DNA of 64,000 nucleotides from Streptomyces wedmorensis (GTDB taxonomy: Bacteria; Actinomycetota; Actinomycetes; Streptomycetales; Streptomycetaceae), in the NCBI RefSeq assembly GCF_000716445.1, contig NZ_JNWK01000003.1:62001-126000 (forward strand), read 5' to 3'. Both the position numbers and the translations under genes were made by a program. The notes under the pieces are model-generated. The model was not told the DNA's origin and did not search any database. It saw nothing but the letters and a program-made list of their open reading frames with translations. Numbering within the stretch: the first letter of the stretch is position 1; every line of letters begins with the position of its first letter. Positions 16,515 through 25,881 of the stretch are shown in pieces.

Positions 16515-18695
16515 TCAGAGCTCGTCGTCGCCCGCTCCTCCCTCCCCACCTGCGCAGATGGCCAGGACGTCGGCTCCGAAGCGGTCCAGCTTGCGGACGC
16601 CGACGCCGGAGATCGAGGAGAGCTCCCCGTCGGTGGTCGGGACCCGCTCGGCGATGGCCATGAGCGTCTTGTCGGTGAAGACGCAGTACGCGGGCTGGGC
16701 CAGCTCCCGCGCCTGCTCGGCGCGCCAGTCGCGCAGTCGCTCGTACAGCGCCTCGTCCATGTCCGAAGGGCAGTCCTCGCAGCGCATGAGCTTCATCGCG
16801 CCCGCTTCGGTGAGCGTCGCGCCGCAGACCCGGCAGAGCACGGGGCCGCGCACCTTGCGCCGGCCGCCAGGGCCGGCGCCCCGCTCGATGCCGCCGGTCC
16901 TGGCGGCCGACGAGGAGCCGAGCTGTCCCGAGCCGGGGCGCAGCCCCTTGAGGAAGTGGCTGGGGCGCCGGGAGGCGCGGCCGCCCGGGGAGCGGGAGAG
17001 CGCCCAGGAGAGCGTGAGGTGGAGCCGGGCGCGGGTGACGCCGACGTACAGCAGGCGGCGTTCCTCCTCGACCTGCTCGTCGGTCTTGGCGTAGGTGATC
17101 GGCATCATGCCCTCGGTGAGGCCGACGAGGAAGACGGCGTCCCATTCGAGGCCCTTCGCCGCGTGGAGCGAGGCGAGGGTGACGCCCTGGACGGTGGGGG
17201 CGTGCTGGGCGGCGGCCCGTTCGTCGAGCTCGGCGACCAGGTCGGAGAGGGTGGCGCCGGGCTTGGCGCGGGCGAAGTCCTCGGCGAGCCGGACGAGGGC
17301 GGCCAGCGACTCCCAGCGGTCGCGTGCGGCGCCGGAGCCCGCGGGCGGCTGGGTGGTCCAGCCCTTGGTGGACAGGACGGCCCTGACCTGGGCGGGCAGG
17401 TCCTCGGCGTCGTCGAGGAGGGGGTCGTTGCCCCCGGCGCGGGCCGCGCCGCGCAGGGCGACGCCCGCTTCCCGTACTTCCTGGCGCTCGAAGAAGCGCT
17501 CGGCGCCGCGGAGCTGGTAGGGCACTCCGGCGTCGGCGAGGGCCTGCTCGTACACCTCGGACTGGGCGTTGATCCGGTAGAGGACGGCGATCTCGCCGGC
17601 CGGTACGCCGGCGGCGATGAGGTCGCGGATGCGGCGGGCGGTGCCCTCGGCCTCGGCCGGCTCGTCGGCGTACTCCGTGTAGGCCGGCTCGGGGCCGGGG
17701 CCGCGCTGGGAGATCAGCTCCAGGCGGTGCTCGGCGGCCCGGCCGCGGGCCTGGCCGAGCAGGCCGTTGGCGAGGTGGACGACCTGGGGGGTGGAGCGGT
17801 AGTCGCGGACCAGTTTGACGACCGTGGCTCCCGGGTGGCGGGTGCGGAAGTTCAGCAGGTGGTCGGGGGTGGCGCCGGTGAAGGAGTAGATGGTCTGGCT
17901 GGCGTCGCCGACGACGCAGAGGTTGTCTCGGTCGCCGAGCCAGAGGTCGAGCAGGCGCTGCTGGAGCGGGGAGACGTCCTGGTACTCGTCGACGACGAAG
18001 TGCTGGTACTGGCGGCGGATCTGGTCGGCGATGTCGTGCCGGTCCTGGAGGATGCCGACGGTGAGCAGCAGCACGTCCTCGAAGTCGATCACCGAGCGGT
18101 CGCGCTTCAGCTGCTCGTACATGGCATAGATCTGGCCAATCTCGGCCGGGTCGCGGGGAGCGTCCCGGACGGATTTGGCGACGACGGCCGGGTAGTCGGC
18201 GGGGACCGTCTGGGTGACCTTGGCCCATTCGATCTCGCCGGTGACGTCCCTGAGCTCGTTCCTGTCGAGGCGGACGCGGCAGCGGGCCGCGGCCTCGGCG
18301 ACGAGCTGGACCTTCCGCTCCAGGAGCCGGGGCAGGTCGCCACCGACCGCTTTCGGCCAGAAGAACTGGAGCTGGCGGAGGGCCGCGGAGTGGAAGGTGC
18401 GGGCCTGGACGCCGCCGGCGCCGAGCTGCCGGAGCCGGCCGCGCATCTCGCCCGCGGCCCGGTTGGTGAACGTGACGGCCAGCACACTGGCGGGCTGGAG
18501 TATGCCCGCCCGCACCCCGTACGCGATCCGGTGCGTGATGGCCCGCGTCTTGCCCGTGCCGGCGCCCGCGAGGACGCACACCGGACCGTTCAGGGCCAGC
18601 GCGACCTCGCGCTGCTCGGGGTCGAGCCCGTCGAGCACCGCGTCGGCCGTCTCCGGGACCTGCGGGAAGAGAGTGGAGTGCGTTGCTGCTGTCAC
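16515..18695 (-). CDS. uvrD2: UvrD2-type ATP-dependent DNA helicase
   Basis: A 726-residue superfamily 1A 3'-5' helicase. Walker A is at 44-50 (GAGTGKT), DEYQD is motif II, and GDASQTIYSF and VTRARLHL are later motifs. The C terminus has CxxC-14-CxxC (VLCRVCG to MRCEDC) followed by an HRDC domain, the architecture that defines mycobacterial UvrD2. The GTG at 18693-18695 is the likely start. It is divergent from the mycoredoxin gene and lies directly upstream of the wblC leader on the same strand, so read-through into wblC is possible. It probably acts in DNA repair and replication. Confidence 0.93.
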   Translation of the reverse strand: MTAATHSTLFPQVPETADAVLDGLDPEQREVALALNGPVCVLAGAGTGKTRAITHRIAYGVRAGILQPASVLAVTFTNRAAGEMRGRLRQLGAGGVQARTFHSAALRQLQFFWPKAVGGDLPRLLERKVQLVAEAAARCRVRLDRNELRDVTGEIEWAKVTQTVPADYPAVVAKSVRDAPRDPAEIGQIYAMYEQLKRDRSVIDFEDVLLLTVGILQDRHDIADQIRRQYQHFVVDEYQDVSPLQQRLLDLWLGDRDNLCVVGDASQTIYSFTGATPDHLLNFRTRHPGATVVKLVRDYRSTPQVVHLANGLLGQARGRAAEHRLELISQRGPGPEPAYTEYADEPAEAEGTARRIRDLIAAGVPAGEIAVLYRINAQSEVYEQALADAGVPYQLRGAERFFERQEVREAGVALRGAARAGGNDPLLDDAEDLPAQVRAVLSTKGWTTQPPAGSGAARDRWESLAALVRLAEDFARAKPGATLSDLVAELDERAAAQHAPTVQGVTLASLHAAKGLEWDAVFLVGLTEGMMPITYAKTDEQVEEERRLLYVGVTRARLHLTLSWALSRSPGGRASRRPSHFLKGLRPGSGQLGSSSAARTGGIERGAGPGGRRKVRGPVLCRVCGATLTEAGAMKLMRCEDCPSDMDEALYERLRDWRAEQARELAQPAYCVFTDKTLMAIAERVPTTDGELSSISGVGVRKLDRFGADVLAICAGGEGGAGDDEL

Positions 18696-18773
18696 TCCGC
18701 CATGCTGCCAGGTTCGGCGGGGTCGGTGCGGAGCACTGTCCACAGGCGGGTGGCTCCGGTCATACGAATTCCG

Positions 18774-18799
18774 GGAATGGGGCGGTCGGGGCGTACGTT
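18774..18799 (+). promoter_or_regulatory. SigmaR-type promoter of the mycoredoxin gene
   Basis: GGAAT (18774-18778), exactly 18 bp, then GTT (18797-18799) matches the sigmaR (thiol-oxidative stress) consensus GGAAT-N18/19-GTT. It lies about 40 bp before the start codon of the redox gene it would serve. Confidence 0.8.
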
Positions 18800-18842
18800 C
18801 TCCTTCTCGGCACCCGTCAGCGAACAAGAGGAGCGCCTCGCC

Positions 18843-19085
18843 ATGCAGGGCACTGTGACGATGTACAGCACCGAGTGGTGCGGCTACTGCCGTCGGCTGA
18901 AGAGCCAGATGGACCGCGAGGGCATCGCGTACACCGAGATCAACATCGAGCTGGACCCTGACTCGGCCGCGTTCGTCGAGAAGGCCAACGGTGGCAACCA
19001 GACCGTCCCGACCGTCCTCTTCCCGGACGGCTCGACGCTGACGAACCCCTCGCTCGCGCAGGTCAAGCAGAAGATCGGCGCCTGA
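18843..19085 (+). CDS. mrx1: Mycoredoxin
   Basis: An 80-residue glutaredoxin-like protein with the active site WCGYC (Cys13, Cys16) and the cis-proline segment TVPTVLFPDG. Mycoredoxin reduces mycothiol-mixed disulfides in actinobacteria. The start has a GAGGAG site and is preceded by a sigmaR-type promoter, so induction by disulfide stress is expected. Position beside uvrD2 matches Rv3198A in M. tuberculosis. A strong hairpin follows the gene. Confidence 0.93.
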   Translation: MQGTVTMYSTEWCGYCRRLKSQMDREGIAYTEINIELDPDSAAFVEKANGGNQTVPTVLFPDGSTLTNPSLAQVKQKIGA

Positions 19086-19108
19086 GCACGGCTGCCCGCA
19101 GCGCATCC

Positions 19109-19144
19109 GAACCCCCGACCGGCGAACCGTCCGGCCGGGGGTTC
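19109..19144. terminator. Bidirectional hairpin terminator
   Basis: GAACCCCCG (19109-19117) pairs with CGGGGGTTC (19136-19144), and inner bases extend the stem. It lies between the convergent mycoredoxin and methyltransferase genes. Confidence 0.75.
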
Positions 19145-19196
19145 GTCGTCCCACGGCCCCGCGGCCCGGCATGGTCCGGAAGGCGGGGCCCGGCGG

Positions 19197-19967
19197 TCAG
19201 GGGGCGGTGACGACCACCAGGTCGTAGCGCTCGTCGACGGGGACCGGACCGGTGGCGAGTTCGCGGCGGGCGTCGGCCGCCAGGTGGTGCAGCCCGTCCT
19301 CGAACTCCTCGGGGGTGAGGTGGCCGAACTTGGACTGGGGGCGGGTGATCAGCCGCGCGTGGTAGGTCCGCAGGTCCTCGGCGACCGGGCGGGCGAAGGA
19401 CGTGACCTTCAGCACGGTGAAACCGGCGGCGGTGAAGTCCCCGAGGACGTCGTCCGCCGAGGGGAAGCGCTCCCGGTCGAGCTCGCGCAGCCGCGGCCAG
19501 TAGTCGTAGACCAGCGCGTCCAGGCGCTCCCGGAAGGTCGTACGGACGACCGCCGCTCCCCCGGGCCGCAGGACCCGGGCCAGTTCGCGGGCCGCACGGG
19601 GACGGTCGGGCAGGTGGTGGATCACCCGGGACAGCAGCGCGAGGTCGAAGGTGCCGGAGCGCACGGGCAGGGCCTCGGCGGCGCCGCGCACGTAGTGCAC
19701 CCGGGGGTGGGCGTGGTGGCGCGCGGCCTCGGCGAGCATCGCCGCGGAGGGGTCGACCCCGACGACGGACGAAGGCGCGAGCCAGCGGGCCGCCGCGGCG
19801 CAGAACATGCCGGTGCCCGCGCCGACCTCCACGATCGCGGGGGCCGGCCGGTCCGCGAAGGAGCCGACCAGCCGGGTCCAGTCACGGAGCGACTCCTCGG
19901 GCATCTCGTTGCCCCGCTGGTAGGCGCCCGCGAGCCGCTCGTCGTCGTGCGCCCTGTCCCGCGTCAT
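19197..19967 (-). CDS. SAM-dependent methyltransferase (class I)
   Basis: About 256 residues with the class I methyltransferase fold: motif I IVEVGAGTGMF (about 45-55), the acidic residue in VVGVDPSAAML, and LLSRVIHHLPDRPRAARELARVLRPGG as motifs post-II and III. This is a methyltransferase-11 type protein; no substrate can be inferred. The start could be the ATG at 19965-19967 or the one at 19974-19976. It lies 22 bp downstream of nudC on the same strand and is probably cotranscribed. Confidence 0.85.
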   Translation of the reverse strand: MTRDRAHDDERLAGAYQRGNEMPEESLRDWTRLVGSFADRPAPAIVEVGAGTGMFCAAAARWLAPSSVVGVDPSAAMLAEAARHHAHPRVHYVRGAAEALPVRSGTFDLALLSRVIHHLPDRPRAARELARVLRPGGAAVVRTTFRERLDALVYDYWPRLRELDRERFPSADDVLGDFTAAGFTVLKVTSFARPVAEDLRTYHARLITRPQSKFGHLTPEEFEDGLHHLAADARRELATGPVPVDERYDLVVVTAP

Positions 19968-19989
19968 GTCCGGCATCGTGCCAGAGCCG

Positions 19990-20937
19990 TCAGACCACGT
20001 CACCGGGCTTGGGCAGCGGCTTGCCGTACCAGCGCTCGACCAGTCGGGAGGCGATCGAGATGCCGTACGGGGGCACCACCTCGCCCGACTCGAAGGCGGC
20101 GGTCAGGTCGTCGCGGGAGAACCAGCGGGCCTCGTGTATCTCCTCGCCGTCCACGTCGATCTCCGAGGAGGTGGCGCGGGCGAAGAAGCCCAGCATGAGG
20201 CTGGACGGGAACGGCCAGGGCTGGCTGGCGATGTACTCGACCTCGCCGATCGTGACGCCGGCCTCCTCGAAGACCTCGCGGACGACCGCCTGCTCGATGG
20301 ACTCGCCGGGCTCGACGAAGCCGGCGAGGGTGGAGAAGCGCCCCTCGGGCCAGTGGACCTGGCGGCCGAGCAGGGCACGGTCCTGGTCGTCGGTGACGAG
20401 CATGATCACCGCGGGGTCGGTGCGCGGGTAGTGCTCGGCGCCGCAGGCCTGACAGCGGCGGACGTGCCCGGCGGCGGCGATGACCGTCCGCTCGCCGCAG
20501 CGCGAGCAGAAGCGGTGGAGGCGCTGCCAGTTCTCCAGGGCGACGGCGTGCACCATGAGGCCCGCGTCCCGGTCCGACAGCAGCAGCCCGGCCTCGCGCA
20601 GTCCGGCGGGGCGGGCCGACTGGTCCATGCGGCCCGGCAGGGAGTCCTTCTGGAGGGCGAAGTAGGAGACGCCGTCGGCGTCCGTGCCCAGGAAGTAGCG
20701 GTGGGTCTCGGTGACGGGCGCCTCGAACGCCGGGGTCATGACGAGCTCGGTCGTGCCGTCGGGCCGGTCGTCGATCAGCACCTGGCCGCCGGAGACCACG
20801 AAGACCCGGGTCGTCGGGTGGCTCCAGGCCGCCGCGAGCCATGCCTCGTCGAGGCGGTGGTGGGCGGCCCGGTCGATGCCGCTCGGGGCGGTGAGCGAGA
20901 TCGGGCGGTCCGCGGACGCGTTGTTCAAGGTGCTCAC
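19990..20937 (-). CDS. nudC: NAD(+)/NADH diphosphatase NudC
   Basis: A 315-residue NudC. A zinc ribbon (Cys144, Cys147, Cys162, Cys165) precedes the Nudix box (about 206-228, GFVEPGESIEQAVVREVFEEAG), followed by the diagnostic SQPWPFPSS (238-246). NudC splits NAD(H) into NMN(H) and AMP and can remove NAD caps from RNA. The GTG at 20935-20937 has GGAAG upstream. It lies 35 bp downstream of the M20 peptidase gene. Synteny with Rv3199c supports the call. Confidence 0.94.
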   Translation of the reverse strand: MSTLNNASADRPISLTAPSGIDRAAHHRLDEAWLAAAWSHPTTRVFVVSGGQVLIDDRPDGTTELVMTPAFEAPVTETHRYFLGTDADGVSYFALQKDSLPGRMDQSARPAGLREAGLLLSDRDAGLMVHAVALENWQRLHRFCSRCGERTVIAAAGHVRRCQACGAEHYPRTDPAVIMLVTDDQDRALLGRQVHWPEGRFSTLAGFVEPGESIEQAVVREVFEEAGVTIGEVEYIASQPWPFPSSLMLGFFARATSSEIDVDGEEIHEARWFSRDDLTAAFESGEVVPPYGISIASRLVERWYGKPLPKPGDVV

Positions 20938-20972
20938 AGGTGCTTCCAACTCCCCCGGATCGGTGTGTGGGT

Positions 20973-22388
20973 TCAGCGCTCGGCGACGAGGGCGGCGGGC
21001 AGGTCGCCCCACAGGTGCGCGGTCGTCTCGACGCCCTTCATGAGGAGATCGAGCTCGATCTTCTCGTTGGGGGCGTGCCAGCCGTCGGACGGGACGGAGA
21101 TGCCGAGGAACAGGACGGGTGCGTCCAGGACGTCCTGGAGGTCGGCGGCCGGTCCGGAGCCGCCCTCACGGGTGTAGCGGACCTCGGCGCCGTCGAAGGC
21201 CCGGCTCATGGCCCCGGCGACCGCCTTGAGCGCGGGGTGCCCGAGGGGGGTGAGGCAGGGTCGGGTCGGGGCGCCGAAGACGATCTCGTACCGGATGCCT
21301 GCCGGGACGAGTCCGGCGAGCCAGTCCCGTACGGTGAGCTCGATCTTGGCCGGGTCCTGGCCGGCGACCAGCCGGAACGACAGCTTGAGCTGGGCGGAGG
21401 CGGGGACGATCGTCTTGCCGCCGGGGCCCTGGTAGCCGCCTCCGATGCCGTTGACCTCGGCGGTGGGGCGGGCCCAGACGCGCTCCAGGGTGGAGAAGCC
21501 GGCCTCGCCGAGGGTGCCGTGGGACTTGGCGGTCCGCAGCCAGGCCGCCTCGTCGAAGGGCAGCTCGGCGACGAGGGCCCGCTCGGCGTCGGAGAGCTCG
21601 GTGACCCCGTCGTAGAAGCCGGGGATCGCCACGTGCTCGTGCTCGTCGTGGAGGGCGGCGACGATCCGGCCCGCGACGGTGGCCGGGTTCGGGACGGCGC
21701 CGCCGAAGGAACCGGAGTGGATGTCCTGGTCGGGGCCGTACAGCTCGATCTCGCAGTCGGCGACCCCGCGCATGCCGGTGCACACGGTGGGGGTCGTCTC
21801 GGACCACATGCCGGTGTCGGAGACGATCACGGCGTCGGCGGCGAGGCGTTCGGCCCGCTCCTCGACCAGGGCGCGGAAGTGCGGGGAGCCGGACTCCTCC
21901 TCGCCCTCGACGAGCAGCTTCAGGTTGACGGCGGGCGTCGTGCGGCCGGTGACGGCGAGGTGGGCGCGGACGCCGAGCGTGTGGAAGAACACCTGGCCCT
22001 TGTCGTCGGCCGCCCCGCGCGCGTACATCCGGCCGTCCACCACGGTCGGCTCGAAGGGGTCGGTGTGCCAGCCGTCCTCACGGGCCGCGGGCTGGACGTC
22101 GTGGTGGCCGTAGACGAGGACGGTCGGGGCGTCCGGGTCCTCGGAGGGCCACTCGGCGAAGACCGCCGGGGCGCCGTCCGTCTCCCACACCTCGACGGTG
22201 GTGAATCCGGTCTCGCCGAGCTTGGCGGCGAGCCACTCGGCGCTGCGCCGGACGTCACCGGCCCGGTTCGGCTGTGCCGACACCGACGGGATGCGCAGCC
22301 ACTCGGCGAGGTCGTCGAGGAAGGCGGCACGGTGCTGGTCGATGTACGTGCGTACGGCGTGGACGGCGCTGTCCGGGGTCTCGCTCAT
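20973..22388 (-). CDS. M20 family metallo-dipeptidase
   Basis: A 471-residue M20 peptidase. Metal-binding landmarks are VYGHHDVQP (about 90), GAADDKGQ (about 126) and EGEEESGSP (about 160), and the typical dimerisation domain lies in the middle. The sequence resembles cytosolic dipeptidases of the CNDP/Dug1 type (EWLRIPSVSA near the N terminus). It starts at an ATG 10 bp after the adnB stop, so it may share the adnAB transcript. Confidence 0.92.
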   Translation of the reverse strand: MSETPDSAVHAVRTYIDQHRAAFLDDLAEWLRIPSVSAQPNRAGDVRRSAEWLAAKLGETGFTTVEVWETDGAPAVFAEWPSEDPDAPTVLVYGHHDVQPAAREDGWHTDPFEPTVVDGRMYARGAADDKGQVFFHTLGVRAHLAVTGRTTPAVNLKLLVEGEEESGSPHFRALVEERAERLAADAVIVSDTGMWSETTPTVCTGMRGVADCEIELYGPDQDIHSGSFGGAVPNPATVAGRIVAALHDEHEHVAIPGFYDGVTELSDAERALVAELPFDEAAWLRTAKSHGTLGEAGFSTLERVWARPTAEVNGIGGGYQGPGGKTIVPASAQLKLSFRLVAGQDPAKIELTVRDWLAGLVPAGIRYEIVFGAPTRPCLTPLGHPALKAVAGAMSRAFDGAEVRYTREGGSGPAADLQDVLDAPVLFLGISVPSDGWHAPNEKIELDLLMKGVETTAHLWGDLPAALVAER

Positions 22389-22398
22389 GTCTCCGAGC

Positions 22399-25300
22399 CT
22401 ATCCGGCGTCCGGGGGTGCCCCACCCAGCAGGATGGCCTCCAGCTCGGCCCGGCCCGGCAGACGGGCGGGACGGGCCACCTCACCCGTACGGACGTACAC
22501 GAAGGCGGCGGCCACCTCCTCGGGCGGGAGGCCGTGCTGCTCGGCCCACGCGAGCCGGTACAGCGCGAGCTGCAGCGGGTCGGCGGTGCGGTGCCGGCTG
22601 GTCTTCCAGTCGACGATCTCGTACGCGCCGGTGTCCGGGTCCCGGTAGACGGCGTCGATCCTGCCCCGGACGACCCGGCCGCCGAGCGAGAGGTGCACGG
22701 GGACCTCGACGCGGTACGGGGTGCGGTGCCCGTACGGGGTACGGGCGAAGGCCTCCTTCAGCTCGTCGAGGTCCCGCTCGTCGAGGATCTCGGGCTCGCC
22801 CGCGAAGTCCTCGCCGCCGGGGAGGTCCTCCGGGCCGAGGAACGGCAGCGGCAGCTCCTCGAAGCGGGACTCCACCCACGCGTGGAAGCGGGTGCCCCGG
22901 CGCGCGGCCGGCTGCGGGGGCTTCGGCATCGGGCGTGCCAGTTCCTGGGCGAAGCCGTCCGGGTCCTCGGCGAGGCGGAGGACCTGGGAGGCGGAGAGGT
23001 ACGCCGGGAGGAGGACGTCGCGGGTGGTGGCGCGGGCGCGGCGGAGTTCGGTGGTGAGGGAGGTGAGGTCGCGGTCCCAGGAGGCGATGGTTCTGGCGTC
23101 CTCGGGGGTGAGTTCCGCGTACGGCTCCGGGGACGGGGCCTCCGGCTCCCTCGGGGCCGGGATCGCGTCCGCGTGGGTGTCCTCGGGGAGGGCCTCTTCG
23201 TCCCAGACGGGCTCCTCCTCGTCGGGCCAGGGGTCCTCCGGGTGCGGGTCCTGGGGGCCGGGTGCCGTGCGCGGGGGGTTGTGCCCGCCCGTTCCGTCCT
23301 GCGGAACGATGGCCCACAGCCGGGTCGTCACGGCCTTCGCCGCGTCCCTGCGCCTCCGCAGCGCCTCCTCGTCCAGCGGCAGCGGCCATGCCTGATCGCC
23401 GTCCGCGTCCGTGAGGGACGGGTTCTCGGCGTCCTTCTCCGGTTCGTCGGCCCAGGATTCGATGTCGCCGTTGCCGAGGGCGCAGTGGTCGTACAGGGCC
23501 TGGAGGAAGTCCGAGGGGCCGCGGGGCTTCTTCTGGGAGGGGCCCCACCAGTGGGCGGAGCCGAGGAGGAGGGAGCGGGGGCGGGTGAAGGTGACGTAGC
23601 CGAGGCGGAGCTCCTCGGTGTGCTGGTGGTCCCGCATCTCGTTCTTGAAGGCGGTGAGGGACTTGGCGTCCCAGGTGTCGATCCGCGGCAGCGTGGGGGC
23701 GTCGCCGCGCAGGGCGTGCGGGAGGACCTGGGGCTGGGAGGTCCAGGACTCGCGGGCGCGGGTGCTGGGGAACTGGCCGGTGACCAGGCCGGGGACGGCG
23801 ACGACGTCCCATTCGAGGCCCTTGGACTTGTGGGCGGTGAGGACCTTGACGGTGTTGTCGCCGCCGGGGAGTGCGCTGTCGAGGCCCTTCTCGAACTGGA
23901 CGGCGGTGCGCAGGAAGCCGAGGAAGGCGAGCAGGCTGGCCTCGCCGTCGAGGGAGGCGAAGCCGGCGGCGACGTCGAGGAACTGTCCGAGGGTCTCGCG
24001 GCGGCGGGCGGCCAGCGCGTGCGGGGAGGCGGACAGTTCGACCTCGAGGCCGGTGGCGGCGAGGACCCGGTGCAGGACGTCCATGAGGGGGTCGGCGAGC
24101 GATGTGCGCAGGGAGCGCAGCTCGGTGGCGAGGCGCGCGAAGCGGACCCGGGCCTCGGCGGAGAAGGCGAGGCCGTCGTCGTCGGCGCCGCCGGAGCCGA
24201 GGAAGGTGTCGAGGGCGTCGGCGAGGGAGACGACCTCGGCCGGGTCCACGCCTTCGACGGCGGCGGCGAGTCGCTGCTCGGCGTCGGGTTCGTCGCCGCC
24301 CCGGTGGACCAGGAGGCGGGCGCGGCGGCCGAGGAGGGCGAGGTCGCGGGGTCCGATGCGCCAGCGGGGGCCGGTGAGGAGGCGGACCAGGGCGGCGTTG
24401 GCCCCGGGGTCCTGGAGGACCTCGCAGACGGCGATGAGGTCGGCGATCTCGGGCAGGTGGAGGAGGCCGGAGAGGCCGACGACCTCGACGGGGACGTCGC
24501 GGGCGACGAGGGCCGCGTGGATGGCGGGGAAGTCGGTGGCCGTCCGGCACAGGACGGCGATCTCGCCGGGCTCGCGGCCGGTGCGGACGAGGTGGGCGAG
24601 GGAGTCGGCCAGCCAGTCGATCTCCTCGGCGTGGGTGGGGAGCAGCGCGATGCGCACGCTGCCGTCCCGCTCGGCTCCCGGTGCGGGCCGCAGTGCCTCC
24701 ACGCCCGCGTGCATGGCGCGCAGGGGTGCGGCGAGGCCGTTGGCGAGTGCGAGGAGGCGGCCGCCGCTGCGCCGGTTCTCGGAGAGGGAGTAGCGGTCGG
24801 CGGGGCGGCCGTCGGCGTGCGGGAAGTGCTCGGGGAAGTCGTCCAGGTTGGCGACGGAGGCGCCGCGCCAGCCGTAGATGGCCTGGCAGGGGTCGCCGAC
24901 GGCGGTGACGGCGTGCCCGGTGGGCCGGCCCGCGGCGCCCTGGCCGAAGAGTCCGGAGAGGAGGAGCCGCTGGGCGACGGAGGTGTCCTGGTACTCGTCG
25001 AGGAGGACGACCCGGAACTCCTCGCGCAGGATCTCGCCGACCTCGGGCCGGGTGGTGGCGAGCTCGGCGGAGCGGGCGATCTGGTCGCCGAAGTCGAGGA
25101 GGTCGCGGGAGCGCTTGGCGGCGCGGTAGCGGACGACGAGGTCGAGGAGCTCGCGGCGGGCGGCGGAGGCCTCGGGGATCTTGCGGAGCTCGGCGTTGCT
25201 GAGCCTGGCGCCGGCGAGGGCGGTGAGCAGCTCGGAGTCGTACGCGTGGAGCGTCTCGGGCCGTACGAGGTGCTCGGCGAGCTCGGCGTCGAGGGCGAGG

Positions 25301-25809
25301 AGGTCGGTGATGAGGGTCGGGAAGGACCGGGTGAGGGCGGGGTACGGGCCGGGGGCCTCGCGGAGCACGCGTGCGGCGAGCTGGTAGCGGGTGGCGTCGG
25401 CGAGGAGCCGGGAGGTGGGCTCGAGGCCGATGCGCAGGCCGTGGTCGGTGAGGAGCTGTCCGGCGAAGGCGTGGTACGTGGAGATGCGGGGTTCGCCCGG
25501 GGGGTCGTCGGGGTCGATGACGTCGGGGTCGGTGACGCCGGCGCGGACGAGGGCGGTGCGGACGCGCTCGGCGAGTTCGCCGGCGGCCTTGTTCGTGAAG
25601 GTGAGGCCGAGGACCTGCTCGGGGGCGACCTGGCCCGTGCCGACCAGCCATACCACCCGGGCGGCCATCACCGTCGTCTTGCCGGAGCCGGCTCCGGCCA
25701 CGACGACGTGCGGGGCGAGCGGCGCGGTGATGCAGGCCGTCTGCTCCGGGGTGAACGGGATGCCGAGGAGCTCCTTGAGCTGCTCGGGGTCGGTGATGCG
25801 TGCGGTCAT
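22399..25809 (-). CDS. adnB: AdnB, UvrD-like motor plus RecB-like nuclease subunit
   Basis: An 1136-residue protein with an N-terminal UvrD-type motor (Walker A GAGSGKT at 39-45, LLDEYQDT as motif II, AVGDPCQAIYGWRGAS, VTFTRPR) and a C-terminal RecB-type nuclease (VDWKTSR at about 1066, then QLALYR). AdnAB resects double-strand breaks in actinobacteria; AdnB is the lead motor. A 42-bp dispersed repeat is read in frame at about residue 830-845, in an acidic Pro-rich linker between motor and nuclease. Two unrelated paralogues lie between adnB and adnA, unlike in mycobacteria. Confidence 0.9.
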   Translation of the reverse strand: MTARITDPEQLKELLGIPFTPEQTACITAPLAPHVVVAGAGSGKTTVMAARVVWLVGTGQVAPEQVLGLTFTNKAAGELAERVRTALVRAGVTDPDVIDPDDPPGEPRISTYHAFAGQLLTDHGLRIGLEPTSRLLADATRYQLAARVLREAPGPYPALTRSFPTLITDLLALDAELAEHLVRPETLHAYDSELLTALAGARLSNAELRKIPEASAARRELLDLVVRYRAAKRSRDLLDFGDQIARSAELATTRPEVGEILREEFRVVLLDEYQDTSVAQRLLLSGLFGQGAAGRPTGHAVTAVGDPCQAIYGWRGASVANLDDFPEHFPHADGRPADRYSLSENRRSGGRLLALANGLAAPLRAMHAGVEALRPAPGAERDGSVRIALLPTHAEEIDWLADSLAHLVRTGREPGEIAVLCRTATDFPAIHAALVARDVPVEVVGLSGLLHLPEIADLIAVCEVLQDPGANAALVRLLTGPRWRIGPRDLALLGRRARLLVHRGGDEPDAEQRLAAAVEGVDPAEVVSLADALDTFLGSGGADDDGLAFSAEARVRFARLATELRSLRTSLADPLMDVLHRVLAATGLEVELSASPHALAARRRETLGQFLDVAAGFASLDGEASLLAFLGFLRTAVQFEKGLDSALPGGDNTVKVLTAHKSKGLEWDVVAVPGLVTGQFPSTRARESWTSQPQVLPHALRGDAPTLPRIDTWDAKSLTAFKNEMRDHQHTEELRLGYVTFTRPRSLLLGSAHWWGPSQKKPRGPSDFLQALYDHCALGNGDIESWADEPEKDAENPSLTDADGDQAWPLPLDEEALRRRRDAAKAVTTRLWAIVPQDGTGGHNPPRTAPGPQDPHPEDPWPDEEEPVWDEEALPEDTHADAIPAPREPEAPSPEPYAELTPEDARTIASWDRDLTSLTTELRRARATTRDVLLPAYLSASQVLRLAEDPDGFAQELARPMPKPPQPAARRGTRFHAWVESRFEELPLPFLGPEDLPGGEDFAGEPEILDERDLDELKEAFARTPYGHRTPYRVEVPVHLSLGGRVVRGRIDAVYRDPDTGAYEIVDWKTSRHRTADPLQLALYRLAWAEQHGLPPEEVAAAFVYVRTGEVARPARLPGRAELEAILLGGAPPDAG
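23278..23320 (+). repeat. Dispersed repeat copy C, inside adnB
   Basis: It contains TGTGCCCGCC, the core GTTCCGTCCTGCGGAAC and GGCCCACAG, matching the intergenic copies A and B. In adnB (minus strand) it is translated as LWAIVPQDGTGGHN. Confidence 0.7.
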
Positions 25810-25881
25810 CCCGAAGAGGCTAACGGGGCCGGCTGACATTCCGGCCCCGGACCGTTCCCACCTGGGGGTTCTCGCGGACGG

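Noticed and set aside
16467..19085. 872-codon plus-strand frame covering uvrD2 and mycoredoxin
   Set aside because: Only its last 80 codons (mycoredoxin) are real; the rest mirrors uvrD2 and lacks any family motif.
22198..25836. 1212-codon plus-strand open frame opposite adnB
   Set aside because: The composition is Gly/Glu/Ala/Val shadow-like, no family is recognisable, and the opposite strand has the full helicase-nuclease motifs.
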